From CAYJLF01 sp964371055 (GTDB lineage: Bacteria; Eisenbacteria; RBG-16-71-46; CAIMUX01): 47,854 nucleotides of DNA. Positions 7,469 to 20,100 of this stretch are shown here, in pieces; within the stretch, counting starts at the first letter, position 1, and each line of letters starts with the position of its first letter. The notes below the pieces were generated by a model. The model searched no databases. It had not been told where the DNA came from and saw only the letters and a list, made by a program, of their open reading frames with translations. Both the position numbers and the translations under genes were made by a program. The DNA lies in contig CAYJLF010000030.1 of the NCBI GenBank assembly GCA_964371055.1, positions 1 through 47,854 of the forward strand. Reading direction: 5' to 3'.

Positions 7469-9066
7469 CCCCTCCCGGTCCGTTTCCAGGGACTGATCTG
7501 CGGTGCGAGCGGATCGAAGGCTCCGGTGGCCGGCGCGGCTCCGGCGCCCCGCCCCGTCCTGGCCACGCCGGTGCCGCCCCAGCTGAGTCCGGAGAACGAA
7601 CTGGCCGGCCGGGTCCGCTCACCGTGCTCGGCTACCGTCGCGATCTGGGCGAAGATCTCCGCCTCGCGCGGCCCCGCCAGATGGGTCGCCTTGAAGTGCT
7701 CTTCGATGAAACCGGTGTGCAATCGCCCCGCGATGAACTCGGGGTGCTCGATCGCCCAGCGATGGAAGGCGAGGTTGGTCGCGATCCCCTCGATGCCGTA
7801 TTCCTCGAGCGCCCGGCGCATCCGCTCCCGCGCTTCCTCCCGCGTTTCTCCCCAGGCAATCAGCTTGGCCAGCATCGAGTCGTAGTGAACCGACACCTCG
7901 CTGCCGGTCTCGAATCCGGAGTCGTTGCGCACTCCCGGTCCCTGCGGCAGCCGCTGCCAGAGGATCCGCCCGGAGGCGGGCAGGAAGTTCTTCGCCGGAT
8001 CCTCGGCGCAGATGCGGCACTCGATGGCGTGGCCGCGCCAGGTGATCTCCTCCTGCGTGAAGGGAAGCGGTTCGCCCTCGGCGATCCGGAGCTGCGCCCG
8101 CACCAGGTCGATGCCGGTCACCGCCTCGGTCACCGGGTGCTCCACCTGCAGGCGCGTGTTCATCTCGAGGAAGTAGAACTCCCCGTCGGGGCCGTAGAGG
8201 AATTCGACCGTGCCGGCATTCTGATAGCCGATGCCGAGCGCGAGGCGCACCGCCGCCTCGCCCATCCGGGCGCGAGTCTCGGCCGGCACCGCCGGGGAGG
8301 GGCACTCCTCGATCAGTTTCTGGTGGCGGCGCTGGATCGAGCACTCGCGCTCGCCGAGATGAACCCCGTGGCCATGCGCGTCGCACAGCAGCTGGATCTC
8401 GATGTGACGCGGCCGCGGAACCGCCTTCTCCAGGTAGACCAGATCCTGGCCGAAGGCGCGTCCCGCCTCGCCGCGCGTCAGCTCGAGCGCCGAGACCAGC
8501 TCCTCACGCGAGCGGCAGAGGCGCATTCCCTTGCCACCGCCGCCGAACGCCGCCTTGATCAGGATCGGATAACCGATCTCCGCCGCGAGTTTCGCCGCCT
8601 GGGCCGCGTCCCCGGTGAACCCGCCGGTGCCGGGGATCAAAGGCACGCCGGCCTCGCGGGCCGCCTCGCGGGCGCTGACCTTGTCGCCCATCGCGCGGAC
8701 CGCCTCCGGCGGCGGACCGACGAAGCCGATGCCGGCGTCCCGGCAGGCCTGGGCGAAGTCGGCATTCTCCGAGAGGAAGCCGTAGCCTGGATGGATGTGG
8801 GTGGCGCCGACGCGCCGCGCCGTCTCGAGGATGCGTCCGGCGTCGAGGTAGCTCTCGCGCGAGGGGGCGGGACCGATCGGCCAGGCCTCGTCGGCCAGCA
8901 CGGTATGGAGCGCCCGGCGGTCGGCTTCCGAGTAGACCGCGATCGTCTTCCAGCCCTCGTCGCGGGCGCCGCGGATCACCCGGAGCGCGATCTCCCCGCG
9001 GTTCGCGATCAGCAGACGCCGGCGGGCCGAGACCTTCAGCACCCTGCTAGAGCGGGATGTTGCCAT
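7465..9066 (-). CDS. Biotin carboxylase subunit of propionyl/acetyl-CoA carboxylase
   Basis: ATP-grasp enzyme that carboxylates biotin with bicarbonate and ATP. The 533-residue protein has the N-terminal RRRLLIANRGEIALRVIRGA, the glycine-rich ATP loop KAAFGGGGKGMRLCRSREEL, the catalytic segment FLEMNTRLQVEHPVTEAV and the C-terminal biotin-carboxylase subdomain. It extends some 60 residues past the usual AccC end with a low-complexity Gly/Ala/Arg tail, where a fused alpha chain would continue into the BT and biotinyl domains. The ATG at 9066 has a GAGGAAG ribosome-binding site and overlaps the carboxyltransferase gene by 20 bases. Context with the epimerase and mutase argues for propionyl-CoA as the main substrate. 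Confidence 0.93.
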   Translation of the reverse strand: MATSRSSRVLKVSARRRLLIANRGEIALRVIRGARDEGWKTIAVYSEADRRALHTVLADEAWPIGPAPSRESYLDAGRILETARRVGATHIHPGYGFLSENADFAQACRDAGIGFVGPPPEAVRAMGDKVSAREAAREAGVPLIPGTGGFTGDAAQAAKLAAEIGYPILIKAAFGGGGKGMRLCRSREELVSALELTRGEAGRAFGQDLVYLEKAVPRPRHIEIQLLCDAHGHGVHLGERECSIQRRHQKLIEECPSPAVPAETRARMGEAAVRLALGIGYQNAGTVEFLYGPDGEFYFLEMNTRLQVEHPVTEAVTGIDLVRAQLRIAEGEPLPFTQEEITWRGHAIECRICAEDPAKNFLPASGRILWQRLPQGPGVRNDSGFETGSEVSVHYDSMLAKLIAWGETREEARERMRRALEEYGIEGIATNLAFHRWAIEHPEFIAGRLHTGFIEEHFKATHLAGPREAEIFAQIATVAEHGERTRPASSFSGLSWGGTGVARTGRGAGAAPATGAFDPLAPQISPWKRTGRG

Positions 9067-10651
9067 GCTTCTTCCTCGGGTTCTCCTGCCGCTTGTTGTC
9101 CAGCATCCGGAGTGCGGCCACGAGCCGCGGCCTCGTCTCCTTTGGCTCGATGACGTCGTCCAGGTATCCGAGCGAGGCGGCGACGTAGGGATGGGCGAAG
9201 GTCCGGTTGTACTCGCCCACGAGTTCCGCCTCCCGCGCGCGCCGTGCGGTGTCGTCGCCGATCCTGCCCAGCTCCGTGCGGTGGATGATCCGAACCGCGC
9301 CGTCTGCCCCCATGACCGCGAGTTGCGCCCCCGGCCAGGCGACGTTGTAGTCGCCGCGGATGTGTTTGCTCGACATGACGTCGTAGGCGCCGCCGTAGGC
9401 TTTGCGGACCACCACGGTCAGCTTCGGCACGGTCGCCTCGCAGTAGGCGTACAGGAGTTTCGCGCCATGCTTGATGATCCCGCCCCACTCCTGCGCCGTG
9501 CCGGGAAGAAAGCCGGGGACATCCGCGAAGGTGATGAGCGGGAGGTTGAAGCAGTCGCAGAAACGGACGAAACGAGCCGCTTTCAGGGAACTCGCGATGT
9601 CGAGGACTCCGGCCAGAAACTTGGGCTGGTTGGCCACGAGGCCGACTGGACGACCCGCCAGCCGGGCGAAGCCGACGATGATGTTGCGCGCGTAGTGCTC
9701 CTGCACCTCGAAGAAGGTGTCGCGGTCGATGATCCGCTGCACGACCGCTCGCATGTCGTACGGTTTGTCCGGTTCGGCCGGCACCATCCCGTTGAGCTCC
9801 TCGTCCATCCGGTCGGCCGGATCGGAGCTGGCCTGCCACGGCGGCTCTTCCGCGTTGTTCTGCGGCAGGTAGGAGAGCAGGCGCCGGATCTGGCGAAGAC
9901 AGTCCTGGTCGTCGCGCGCGACGAAGTGAGCGACGCCCGACTTCATGTTGTGTGTCATCGCGCCGCCCAACTCCTCGCTCGTCACCGTCTCGTTGGTCAC
10001 CGCCTTGATCACGTTGGGTCCGGTGACGAACATGTTGCTCGTCTCTTCCACCATCAGGATGAAGTCGGTGATGGCGGGGGAATAGACCGCGCCCCCGGCG
10101 CACGGCCCGAGGATGGCCGAGATCTGCGGCACGACGCCGCTGGCCAGGGTGTTGCGCAGGAAGATGTCGGCATAGCCCCCGAGCGATTGCACCCCCTCCT
10201 GGATTCGCGCCCCGCCGGAATCGTTGAGTCCGACCAGCGGCGCGCCGTTCTGCAGCGCCAGGTCCATCAGGTCGCAGATCTTTCGCGCGTTGCTTTCGCT
10301 CAGGGTCCCGCCGAAGACGGTGAAATCCTGCGCGAAGACGAAGACCAGCCGCCCGTTGACCGTGCCGTGACCCGAGACGACTCCGTCGCCCACCACCTTG
10401 CGTTGTCCCATTCCGAAGTCGGTGCAGCGATGGGTGACGAAGACGCCGCGCTCGGTGAAGGAGCCGGGATCGCAGAGGGCGAGGACCCGCTCCCGGGCGG
10501 TCAGCCGGCCGTCGGAGCGGATCTTCTCCAGCTTGTCCGCTCCGCCGCCCAGCAGCACCTCCTGCCGGCGGTGGCGAAGGGCGACGAGGGGGTCAGCGGA
10601 GGGAACGGACTCGCTCCGGGACTGGTCGTCCGGGGGAAGGGTGGCATCCAC
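9047..10651 (-). CDS. pccB: Carboxyltransferase (beta) subunit, propionyl-CoA carboxylase
   Basis: Transfers CO2 from carboxybiotin to propionyl-CoA to form (S)-methylmalonyl-CoA. Family signatures include FTVFGGTLSESNARKICDLM, LNDSGGARIQEGV, GPCAGGAVYSPAITDFI, TSNMFVTGPNVIKAVT and KAYGGAYDVMSSKHIRGD, ending in a basic KRQENPRKKHGNIPL tail. I prefer the GTG at 10649-10651 (about 534 residues), preceded by a GAGG Shine-Dalgarno. An in-frame ATG at 10804 would add 51 residues that look non-homologous. It is the first gene of the carboxylase operon. The region 10652-11026 to its right is otherwise non-coding and holds the divergent promoter for the lipoprotein gene. Confidence 0.94.
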   Translation of the reverse strand: MDATLPPDDQSRSESVPSADPLVALRHRRQEVLLGGGADKLEKIRSDGRLTARERVLALCDPGSFTERGVFVTHRCTDFGMGQRKVVGDGVVSGHGTVNGRLVFVFAQDFTVFGGTLSESNARKICDLMDLALQNGAPLVGLNDSGGARIQEGVQSLGGYADIFLRNTLASGVVPQISAILGPCAGGAVYSPAITDFILMVEETSNMFVTGPNVIKAVTNETVTSEELGGAMTHNMKSGVAHFVARDDQDCLRQIRRLLSYLPQNNAEEPPWQASSDPADRMDEELNGMVPAEPDKPYDMRAVVQRIIDRDTFFEVQEHYARNIIVGFARLAGRPVGLVANQPKFLAGVLDIASSLKAARFVRFCDCFNLPLITFADVPGFLPGTAQEWGGIIKHGAKLLYAYCEATVPKLTVVVRKAYGGAYDVMSSKHIRGDYNVAWPGAQLAVMGADGAVRIIHRTELGRIGDDTARRAREAELVGEYNRTFAHPYVAASLGYLDDVIEPKETRPRLVAALRMLDNKRQENPRKKHGNIPL

Positions 10652-10901
10652 GGTGGCATCCTCGGTTGGTGTCCTGGGCGGCGGCTCCTCCTGGAGTCTG
10701 CCGGCGTGCGCCGTGCTGCCCGGCGCAGCGGGACAGGCTAGCACGATCCGCGGGGCGGGTCCGGCTGTTTTCGCCCGTCGGGGGGCAGGACGTCGCCGGG
10801 TCACGGTCTCCCGAAGGCCGGACTGCCGCCGAGTTCAAGTACACGTTCACGGAAGCCGATGAGCAGAGGGCCGAGCGCGGTCGCCGGAGACGGGTTTGTC
10901 G

Positions 10902-10931
10902 TTGACAGCCCGCCCGGAGGACAAGCAGTAT
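10902..10931 (+). promoter_or_regulatory. Predicted promoter of the lipoprotein gene
   Basis: A consensus TTGACA (10902-10907) is followed after 18 bases by CAGTAT (10926-10931), a reasonable sigma-70-type pair. It would give a leader of about 90 nt before the lipoprotein start at 11027. Confidence 0.5.
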
Positions 10932-11026
10932 GCGGCGCGCCCGAAGAGTGTTCCACGGGGTCGGACCGGGCAGGCGAGCCCGGAGCCGACAGGGCGGTCC
11001 GTCGAGACCGGAAGGAGATTCGAGTC

Positions 11027-11509
11027 ATGCGGTCCTTGTCTTTCTGGAAGCTGTGTCTTCTGTTCTTCGCACTGGCGGCGGTGCTTCCGATCGGGGGCTG
11101 CGGCGACGATGACGACCCGCCGCCGGTCACCCCGCCGACACCGCCCCCGGCAACCACCGGGACGATCAGCGGATTCGCCTCGCTCCCCGCGGGGGTGCCG
11201 GGCGACATCAGCAATTCGCTCGTGTCGATCTACCAGAACTTCGATGACTGGAACAACTACCGGCCGTTGCGCTCCGTCGCGTCGACCGGCGGCCCTTACC
11301 AGATCAGCTTCACCTTCACAAACGTTACGCCTGGCACCTACTACCTCGATGTCTGGAAGGATATGGACATCAGCGGCAACTGGACGGCCGGCGACTTCAT
11401 GGGCGTTTACGGATCCTCGGTCTGGCCGGGGCCGACGCCGTCGCCTTTCTCCGTCGCGGCGGGGCAGACGGCCTCCACCAATGTGACCCTGCTGGCGATT
11501 CCTTTCTAA
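11027..11509 (+). CDS. Small putative lipoprotein with a single beta-sandwich domain
   Basis: The 160-residue protein starts with a lipoprotein signal (MRSLSFWKLCLLFFALAAVL) leading to an IGGC lipobox with C25 as the likely lipidated residue. An Asp- and Pro-rich linker follows (GDDDDPPPVTPPTPPP). The remaining roughly 110 residues look like one carboxypeptidase-regulatory-like or transthyretin-like beta-sandwich (GTISGFASLPAGVPG, then VTPGTYYLDVWKDMD) with an Asp-rich SGNWTAGDFMGVYG loop. ATG 11027 is chosen for its AAGGAG ribosome-binding site and for the signal peptide. It appears monocistronic, with its own promoter and a downstream terminator. Function is unknown. Confidence 0.8.
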   Translation: MRSLSFWKLCLLFFALAAVLPIGGCGDDDDPPPVTPPTPPPATTGTISGFASLPAGVPGDISNSLVSIYQNFDDWNNYRPLRSVASTGGPYQISFTFTNVTPGTYYLDVWKDMDISGNWTAGDFMGVYGSSVWPGPTPSPFSVAAGQTASTNVTLLAIPF

Positions 11510-11551
11510 GCCGATCGGGGCGGGCCACAGGTTCGTTCCCAACGTCCTCGG

Positions 11552-11590
11552 GAGGGCGGCACGGTGATCCGGCCGCCCTTCGGCTTTCCT
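11552..11590 (+). terminator. Terminator after the lipoprotein gene
   Basis: GGGCGGC (11554-11560) pairs with GCCGCCC (11572-11578), extended by an outer A-T pair, and is followed by the T-rich but interrupted TTCGGCTTTCCT. It sits 43 bases past the lipoprotein stop. Confidence 0.5.
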
Positions 11591-11680
11591 CCCGGGCTCC
11601 GCCCCGCGTAGACTCTCCTGTTCATCGGTCCGCACCGGTCTGGCCGGCCCCGGCGCCGGCCCCTGGATAGGAGGAACGCC

Positions 11681-12454
11681 GTGGAACCGAAATTCCTGAA
11701 GATCGCGGTCGTGCATCGCTGGATGGAACTCACGATCAGCCGTCCCGAGGCGCTGAACGCGCTCAACCGGGAGTTGCTCGACGAGCTGGGCCAGGCGGCC
11801 CGCCGCCTGGCGGCCGACGCAGAGCTGCGTGGTCTGATCGTGACCGGGGACGGGGAGAAGGCCTTCGTCGCCGGAGCCGACATCGCCGGGCTGGTGGAAC
11901 TCGATCCCCCCGCCGCGATCGCCTTCGCCCGCCATGGGCAGGCGGTCCTCGACGCAATCGAGGGGGGCGGCAAGCCGGTCATCGCCGCTGTCAACGGCTG
12001 GGCCCTGGGCGGCGGCTGCGAACTGGCGCTCGCCTGCCACCTGCGGGTGATGGCCCGGACGGCCCGGATCGGCCTGCCGGAGGTGGGTCTCGGGGTGATT
12101 CCCGGCTACGGCGGAACCCAGCGGTTGGCCCGGTTGGTCGGACCCGGCCGCGCGCTCGAGCTGATCCTCTCCGGAGATCCGATTCCGGCCGAGGAGGCGT
12201 ACCGGATCGGCCTCGCCAACCAGGTCGTGGAGCCGGGCGAACTGCTCGAGGCCGCCCGTCGCCTGGCCGCGAAGATCACCACGCGAGGGCCGCGAGCCGT
12301 CTCCCTGGCGCTCGGGGCGGTTCTGGCGGGGCGGGATCTCCCGCTGGAGCGTGGCCTCGAAATCGAGGCGGCCCACTTTGGCCTCGCCGCCGCCTCTTCC
12401 GACTGGCGGGAAGGGACCACGGCATTCCTCGAGAAGCGGAAGGCGGAGTTCTAG
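11681..12454 (+). CDS. Enoyl-CoA hydratase (crotonase family)
   Basis: Hydrates trans-2-enoyl-CoA in fatty-acid or branched amino-acid breakdown, a source of the propionyl-CoA handled by the left-hand operons. The 257-residue protein has the oxyanion-hole segment KAFVAGADIAG and both catalytic glutamates of true hydratases: E114 in GGGCELAL and E134 in GLPEVGLGVIPGYGGTQRL. Their 20-residue spacing matches the classical enzymes. Start is a GTG at 11681 behind TAGGAGGAA. A TAGACT -10-like box lies at 11609-11614. The specific acyl chain cannot be inferred, and other crotonase activities are possible though less likely. Confidence 0.9.
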   Translation: MEPKFLKIAVVHRWMELTISRPEALNALNRELLDELGQAARRLAADAELRGLIVTGDGEKAFVAGADIAGLVELDPPAAIAFARHGQAVLDAIEGGGKPVIAAVNGWALGGGCELALACHLRVMARTARIGLPEVGLGVIPGYGGTQRLARLVGPGRALELILSGDPIPAEEAYRIGLANQVVEPGELLEAARRLAAKITTRGPRAVSLALGAVLAGRDLPLERGLEIEAAHFGLAAASSDWREGTTAFLEKRKAEF

Positions 12455-12502
12455 CCGCGGCGGCACGCCGGTTGAGGAGGCGTCGGTCCGGCGGCCCCGC
12501 CG

Positions 12503-12530
12503 TTGCGACGGCGCGCTGCGCTGCTATACT
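12503..12530 (+). promoter_or_regulatory. Promoter of tRNA-Leu
   Basis: TTGCGA (12503-12508) and TATACT (12525-12530) are separated by 16 bases, and the -10 ends 30 bases before the mature tRNA. This is among the best sigma-70-type matches in the window. Confidence 0.6.
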
Positions 12531-12560
12531 TCGCCGTCCACCGGCCGGGAAGCCGGAGGG

Positions 12561-12645
<85 letters not shown>

Positions 12646-12666
12646 CCCAGCCATCCCGGAGATTCC

Positions 12667-12694
12667 GCCGCCGGCCCCGCATCGGCCCGGCGGC
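12667..12694 (+). terminator. Terminator-like hairpin between tRNA-Leu and tig
   Basis: GCCGCCGG (12667-12674) pairs with CCGGCGGC (12687-12694). It lies 21 bases after the tRNA 3' end, with no U-tract, so it may be a processing or factor-dependent site, or a leader structure of tig. Confidence 0.3.
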
Positions 12695-12722
12695 GCTGCA
12701 TCAAAGGCGCGAGGGGGGTTCC

Positions 12723-14012
12723 GTGAAGACGACGCTCGAAGAGGTTGGGCCCTGGAGAAAGGCGATTGCCATCACGCTCGAGCCGGCCGAGGTCGAGCGG
12801 GAGATGGACCAGATGGTCGCCCGCTACCGAACCCGGGCGGTCGTGCCGGGATTCCGCAAGGGCAAGGTGCCGGACCAGATCGTCCGGACGCAGTACCGCG
12901 ACACGCTGGAGTCGGACCTCCTGAACCACCTGCTGCCGGAGGCGACGGAAAAGGCGATCGCGGAGCACAACCTGCAGGTAGCGGCGCCGCCCCGGATCCA
13001 GGATCTCCGCTTTCGGGCCGGGGAGCCGCTCTCGTTCGTCGCCGTGGTCGACATCTGGCCGGTGATCGAGGTGAAAGACCATAAGGGAATCGAGCTCGAT
13101 GAAACGGTGACCGAGGTCGACGACGCGATGGTGGATGATTTCCTGGCGTCGCTGCGCGAGCGGGCCGCCGAGGTCTCTCCCGTGCTGCGCCCTTCCCAGC
13201 CGGGAGATCTGGTGGAGGCCTCGGTCGTCGCGGTGGATCTCCACGGACAGAGGTTGCCCCGGAGCAAGCGCCAGGTCGTGCGGATGGAGGCCGACGGCGC
13301 GACCCTGCTGCCGGAGTTCCGCGCCATCTCGGTCGGCCTGGAGGCCGGAGCGGAGCGCGTGGTCCGGATCGATTATCCGGCCGACTTCGGGGATCAGGAG
13401 CTGGCGGGGCGGACGCGCCATTATCGTTTGCACGTCAAGCAGATCCTGGAAAAGAAGCTCCCCGAACTGGACGATGCTTTTGCCGGGCGGATCGACGGCC
13501 TGCCGAGCCTCGAGGCACTGCGGGCGAAGATCCGTCTCCGTCTGGAGGCGGAAGAAAGACTCCGGGGACGCCAACGGACCGAGGAAGCTCTGGTCGATCG
13601 GCTGATCGAGCGCCATCCGTTCGACGTGCCGGAAGGAATCGTCGACCGCAGCCTCGATCGGGCTCTCCAGAAGGCGCGGGAGGAGAATCCCGAGATCGAC
13701 GAGGCGGAGTTCCGCCGGGCCTATGGTCCGCTGGTGATCCGTCTCCGGAAGCGGGAGATCCTCCTCGATTCGGTCGCGCGGCAGGAGTCGATCTCGATCT
13801 CGGAGGAAGATCTCGACGCCGAGTTGACCAAGTCGGCGCCCGCGGGGGTCAGCCCCCAGGCGATCCGGCGGCGGCTCGAGAAGGAAGGGGACCTCGACCG
13901 GGTCCGGGATGACCTGCGCGAGCGCAGGATTCTCGACTTCCTCCTCGATCACGCGACGGTGAACCGGGTGCATCAGCCGCGCCCGCGACCGTCGAACCTG
14001 ATCCTGCCGTAA
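12723..14012 (+). CDS. tig: Trigger factor
   Basis: Ribosome-associated chaperone that meets nascent chains at the exit tunnel. The 429-residue protein has the N-terminal ribosome-binding signature GFRKGKVPDQIV (about residues 40-51), a central FKBP-type prolyl isomerase-like domain (about residues 150-245) and a helical C-terminal domain with the final motif RRILDFLLDHATV. Start is GTG 12723 after GAGGGGGG. The gene heads the block tig-clpP-clpX-lon, a classical arrangement linking folding and proteolysis. The first visible promoter upstream is that of tRNA-Leu. Confidence 0.95.
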   Translation: MKTTLEEVGPWRKAIAITLEPAEVEREMDQMVARYRTRAVVPGFRKGKVPDQIVRTQYRDTLESDLLNHLLPEATEKAIAEHNLQVAAPPRIQDLRFRAGEPLSFVAVVDIWPVIEVKDHKGIELDETVTEVDDAMVDDFLASLRERAAEVSPVLRPSQPGDLVEASVVAVDLHGQRLPRSKRQVVRMEADGATLLPEFRAISVGLEAGAERVVRIDYPADFGDQELAGRTRHYRLHVKQILEKKLPELDDAFAGRIDGLPSLEALRAKIRLRLEAEERLRGRQRTEEALVDRLIERHPFDVPEGIVDRSLDRALQKAREENPEIDEAEFRRAYGPLVIRLRKREILLDSVARQESISISEEDLDAELTKSAPAGVSPQAIRRRLEKEGDLDRVRDDLRERRILDFLLDHATVNRVHQPRPRPSNLILP

Positions 14013-14080
14013 GGCGGAGAGGGAAACGGAGCGGGTCGGATCGCACAGGTCAAGGACCGAAACAGGGAGGTTCAGAAGGC

Positions 14081-14665
14081 ATGTCGCTCGTTCCATTCGT
14101 GGTGGAGCAGACCGGTCGGGGCGAGCGCGCCTACGACATTTTCTCCCGGCTCCTCAAGGACCGGATCATTTTCATCGGCCAGCCGATCGACGACTTGGTC
14201 TCCAACCTCGTGATCGCCCAGCTTCTCTTTCTCGAGGCGGAGGATCCGGATCGCGACATCAGCCTCTACATCAACTCGCCCGGCGGCGTCGTCTCGGCGG
14301 GGCTCGCCATCTACGACACGATGGAATTCATCAAGCCGGACGTGGCGACCATCTGCATGGGCCAGGCGGCTTCGATGGCGGCCCTGCTGCTGGCGGCCGG
14401 CACGAAGGGAAAGCGCTCAGCGCTCCCCAATGCGCGGGTCATGATCCATCAGCCGATGGGGGGGAGCCGGGGCCAGGCCTCGGATATCTTCATCTATACC
14501 AAGGAGATCGTGACTCTGCGGGAGCGGATGAACGACATCCTGGCGCATCACACCGGACAGGATCCGGAGCGGGTCCGCAAGGACACCGACCGTAACTACT
14601 TCATGTCGGCCGACGAGGCGCGCGCCTACGGCCTGGTGGATGAGGTCATCCACAAGAAGCGTTGA
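14081..14665 (+). CDS. clpP: ATP-dependent Clp protease proteolytic subunit, Asn-variant triad
   Basis: Serine-protease chamber subunit that works with ClpX or ClpA/ClpC. The 194-residue protein has a normal start (MSLVPFVVEQTGRGERAYD), the nucleophile S98 in MGQAASMAALLL and H123 in MIHQPMGG. The third triad position, usually Asp in the DTDRDYFMS context, is Asn (N172 in DTDRNYFMS; codon AAC). The same substitution is known in Listeria monocytogenes ClpP1, which is poorly active alone. No second clpP is visible in the window. A GGGAGG ribosome-binding site precedes ATG 14081, and clpX follows 149 bases downstream. Confidence 0.96.
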   Translation: MSLVPFVVEQTGRGERAYDIFSRLLKDRIIFIGQPIDDLVSNLVIAQLLFLEAEDPDRDISLYINSPGGVVSAGLAIYDTMEFIKPDVATICMGQAASMAALLLAAGTKGKRSALPNARVMIHQPMGGSRGQASDIFIYTKEIVTLRERMNDILAHHTGQDPERVRKDTDRNYFMSADEARAYGLVDEVIHKKR

Positions 14666-14814
14666 AGGTTGCGGTCGCGAGGTTCCTCTTCAAGAAACCT
14701 CGCGGATGGCCGATCCTGAAGGGAGCGCGGCTCCGAGGGATGCGGCCCCCAAGCTGTAGCGTGACCGCCCCGGGCGGTCCTGGCAGACCGGATCGAGGAG
14801 AACAGGGAGACCTC

Positions 14815-16074
<1,260 letters not shown>

Positions 16075-16140
16075 TCGGCACAAGGTTTCGCGCGCCGCCG
16101 CGGCGGGCGAGGCCGATCCACACCCGTTCGGGGGAAGTCT

Positions 16141-18588
<2,448 letters not shown>

Positions 18589-18628
18589 CCTCACGGCCAG
18601 GCCGGTTCACCACCAATCTTCGGGCCAC

Positions 18629-18643
18629 GCCATTTGGAATGGC
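18629..18643 (+). terminator. Hairpin downstream of lon
   Basis: GCCATT (18629-18634) pairs perfectly with AATGGC (18638-18643) around a TGG loop, 41 bases past the lon stop. There is no U-tract, so termination is uncertain. A TAGACTC box follows at 18664-18670, possibly the -10 region of purA, although I see no convincing -35. Confidence 0.3.
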
Positions 18644-18734
18644 CCCCGTGCACCGAGCGGCGCTAGACTCTCCGCTTGTGTCGCGTCGGCGCACCCCGCG
18701 CCGGCGTCCCGGTCGCGGTGTCAGCGAGGGTGTC

Positions 18735-20036
18735 ATGCCGGTCACGGTCCTGGTCGGGTGCCAGTGGGGAGACGAGGGGAAGGGCAAGGTAGCCGATCTC
18801 CTCTCCAGCCGTATGCAATGGGTCGCCCGCTACGGTGGGGGGCACAATGCCGGGCACACGGTCCTGCACGGGCGGGAGAAATTCGTCCTCCACCTGATCC
18901 CCTGCGGGATCCTGCAGAAGCGGCCGAAGTGTGTCATCGGGCACGGAGTGGTGGTCGATCCCCTCGCGCTGGTCCAGGAGATGGAGACGCTCTTCCGGCG
19001 GGGAGTGGAACTCCGCGAGCGGCTCTTCGTCTCCGAGGGGGCCCACCTGGTCCTTCCCTACCACCGTTGGATCGAAAGCCTCGAGGGGCAGGATGCGCGG
19101 ATCGGGACGACCCGTCGCGGGATCGGACCGGCCTACCAGGACAAGGCCGGCAGGGTCGGGCTCCGGATGATCGATCTGGTCGACCCGGAAAGGCTTCGGC
19201 GGCGCCTGGGGGAGCAGGGGGCCAGGATCGCGGAGAGGTTCCGGTGCAGTGACGTCCCGCTCCCCATCCCGATGGAAGAGGCGCTCCCGGCCTGGGGCGC
19301 CGAACTCGAGCAGGCCGCGCAGATCCTCCGGCCTTTCGTGGCCGACACCGTCAGCCTCCTGCAGGATGCGTTGCGCCGCGGGGAGCGGATCCTCTGCGAG
19401 GGGGCGCAAGGCACGTTTCTCGACCTCGACCTGGGGACCTACCCCTTCGTGACCTCCTCGACCACCACCTCGGCCGGCGCCGCGAGCGGCCTCGGCCTGC
19501 CGCCGGCCGAACTCAGGCGGGTCGTCGGGGTCTGCAAGGCCTACACCACGCGCGTCGGCGAGGGGCCGTTTCCGACCGAGCTGGCCGGCGACGCCGGGGA
19601 TGCGTTGCGGAAGGCGGGGGGGGAATTCGGCGCCACCACGGGGCGTCCTCGCCGGGTGGGGTGGCTCGACCTGGCGCAGCTCCGGCAGGCGATCCGCATC
19701 AATGGAGTCACCAGCCTGACGCTGACGAAGATCGATGTGCTGAGCGGCCGGCCCTCGATTCCGGTCGGCGTGGCCTATCGCCTCGACGGACGCACCGTAT
19801 CGGTGCCACCGCTCGACGCCGAGGCGCTTTCGAAGTGCGAACCGGTCTACGCGGATCTGCCTGGCTGGGAGGCCAACCTGCGATCGGTCCGCCGTTACGG
19901 AGACCTGCCGGCCGAAGCCCGCGCCTACGTGGAGCGGATCGAAGCCGAGGTGGGGTGCCGGATCCAGGCTCTCTCGGTCGGTTCGTCGCGCACGGCGATC
20001 GTGCCGGTGCCGGCGCCGTCCCGGAGATCAGGCTAG
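18735..20036 (+). CDS. purA: Adenylosuccinate synthetase
   Basis: Couples GTP hydrolysis to the condensation of IMP and aspartate, the committed step from IMP to AMP. The 433-residue protein has the N-terminal signature VLVGCQWGDEGKGKVADLL, the substrate segment ARYGGGHNAGHTV, the GTTRRGIGPAYQDKAGR motif, EGAQGTFLDLDLGTYPFVTS and the C-terminal guanine-binding LTKIDVLSG. ATG 18735 is chosen because it aligns with the family start and follows GCGAGGG. Upstream in-frame codons to 18639 encode an Arg-rich stretch that looks non-coding. Confidence 0.97.
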   Translation: MPVTVLVGCQWGDEGKGKVADLLSSRMQWVARYGGGHNAGHTVLHGREKFVLHLIPCGILQKRPKCVIGHGVVVDPLALVQEMETLFRRGVELRERLFVSEGAHLVLPYHRWIESLEGQDARIGTTRRGIGPAYQDKAGRVGLRMIDLVDPERLRRRLGEQGARIAERFRCSDVPLPIPMEEALPAWGAELEQAAQILRPFVADTVSLLQDALRRGERILCEGAQGTFLDLDLGTYPFVTSSTTTSAGAASGLGLPPAELRRVVGVCKAYTTRVGEGPFPTELAGDAGDALRKAGGEFGATTGRPRRVGWLDLAQLRQAIRINGVTSLTLTKIDVLSGRPSIPVGVAYRLDGRTVSVPPLDAEALSKCEPVYADLPGWEANLRSVRRYGDLPAEARAYVERIEAEVGCRIQALSVGSSRTAIVPVPAPSRRSG

Positions 20037-20077
20037 GCGCAGCTGGGCGCAGGCCGGGCCACGCGATGTCCGCGATC

Positions 20078-20093
20078 GGCGCCCGCGGGCGCC
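20078..20093. repeat. 16-bp perfect GC palindrome after purA
   Basis: GGCGCCCGCGGGCGCC is self-complementary over its full length, 41 bases past the purA stop and just upstream of the tRNA-Lys promoter. It could act as a terminator hairpin or a protein-binding site. No T-run follows. Confidence 0.35.
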
Positions 20094-20100
20094 GGCGCGG

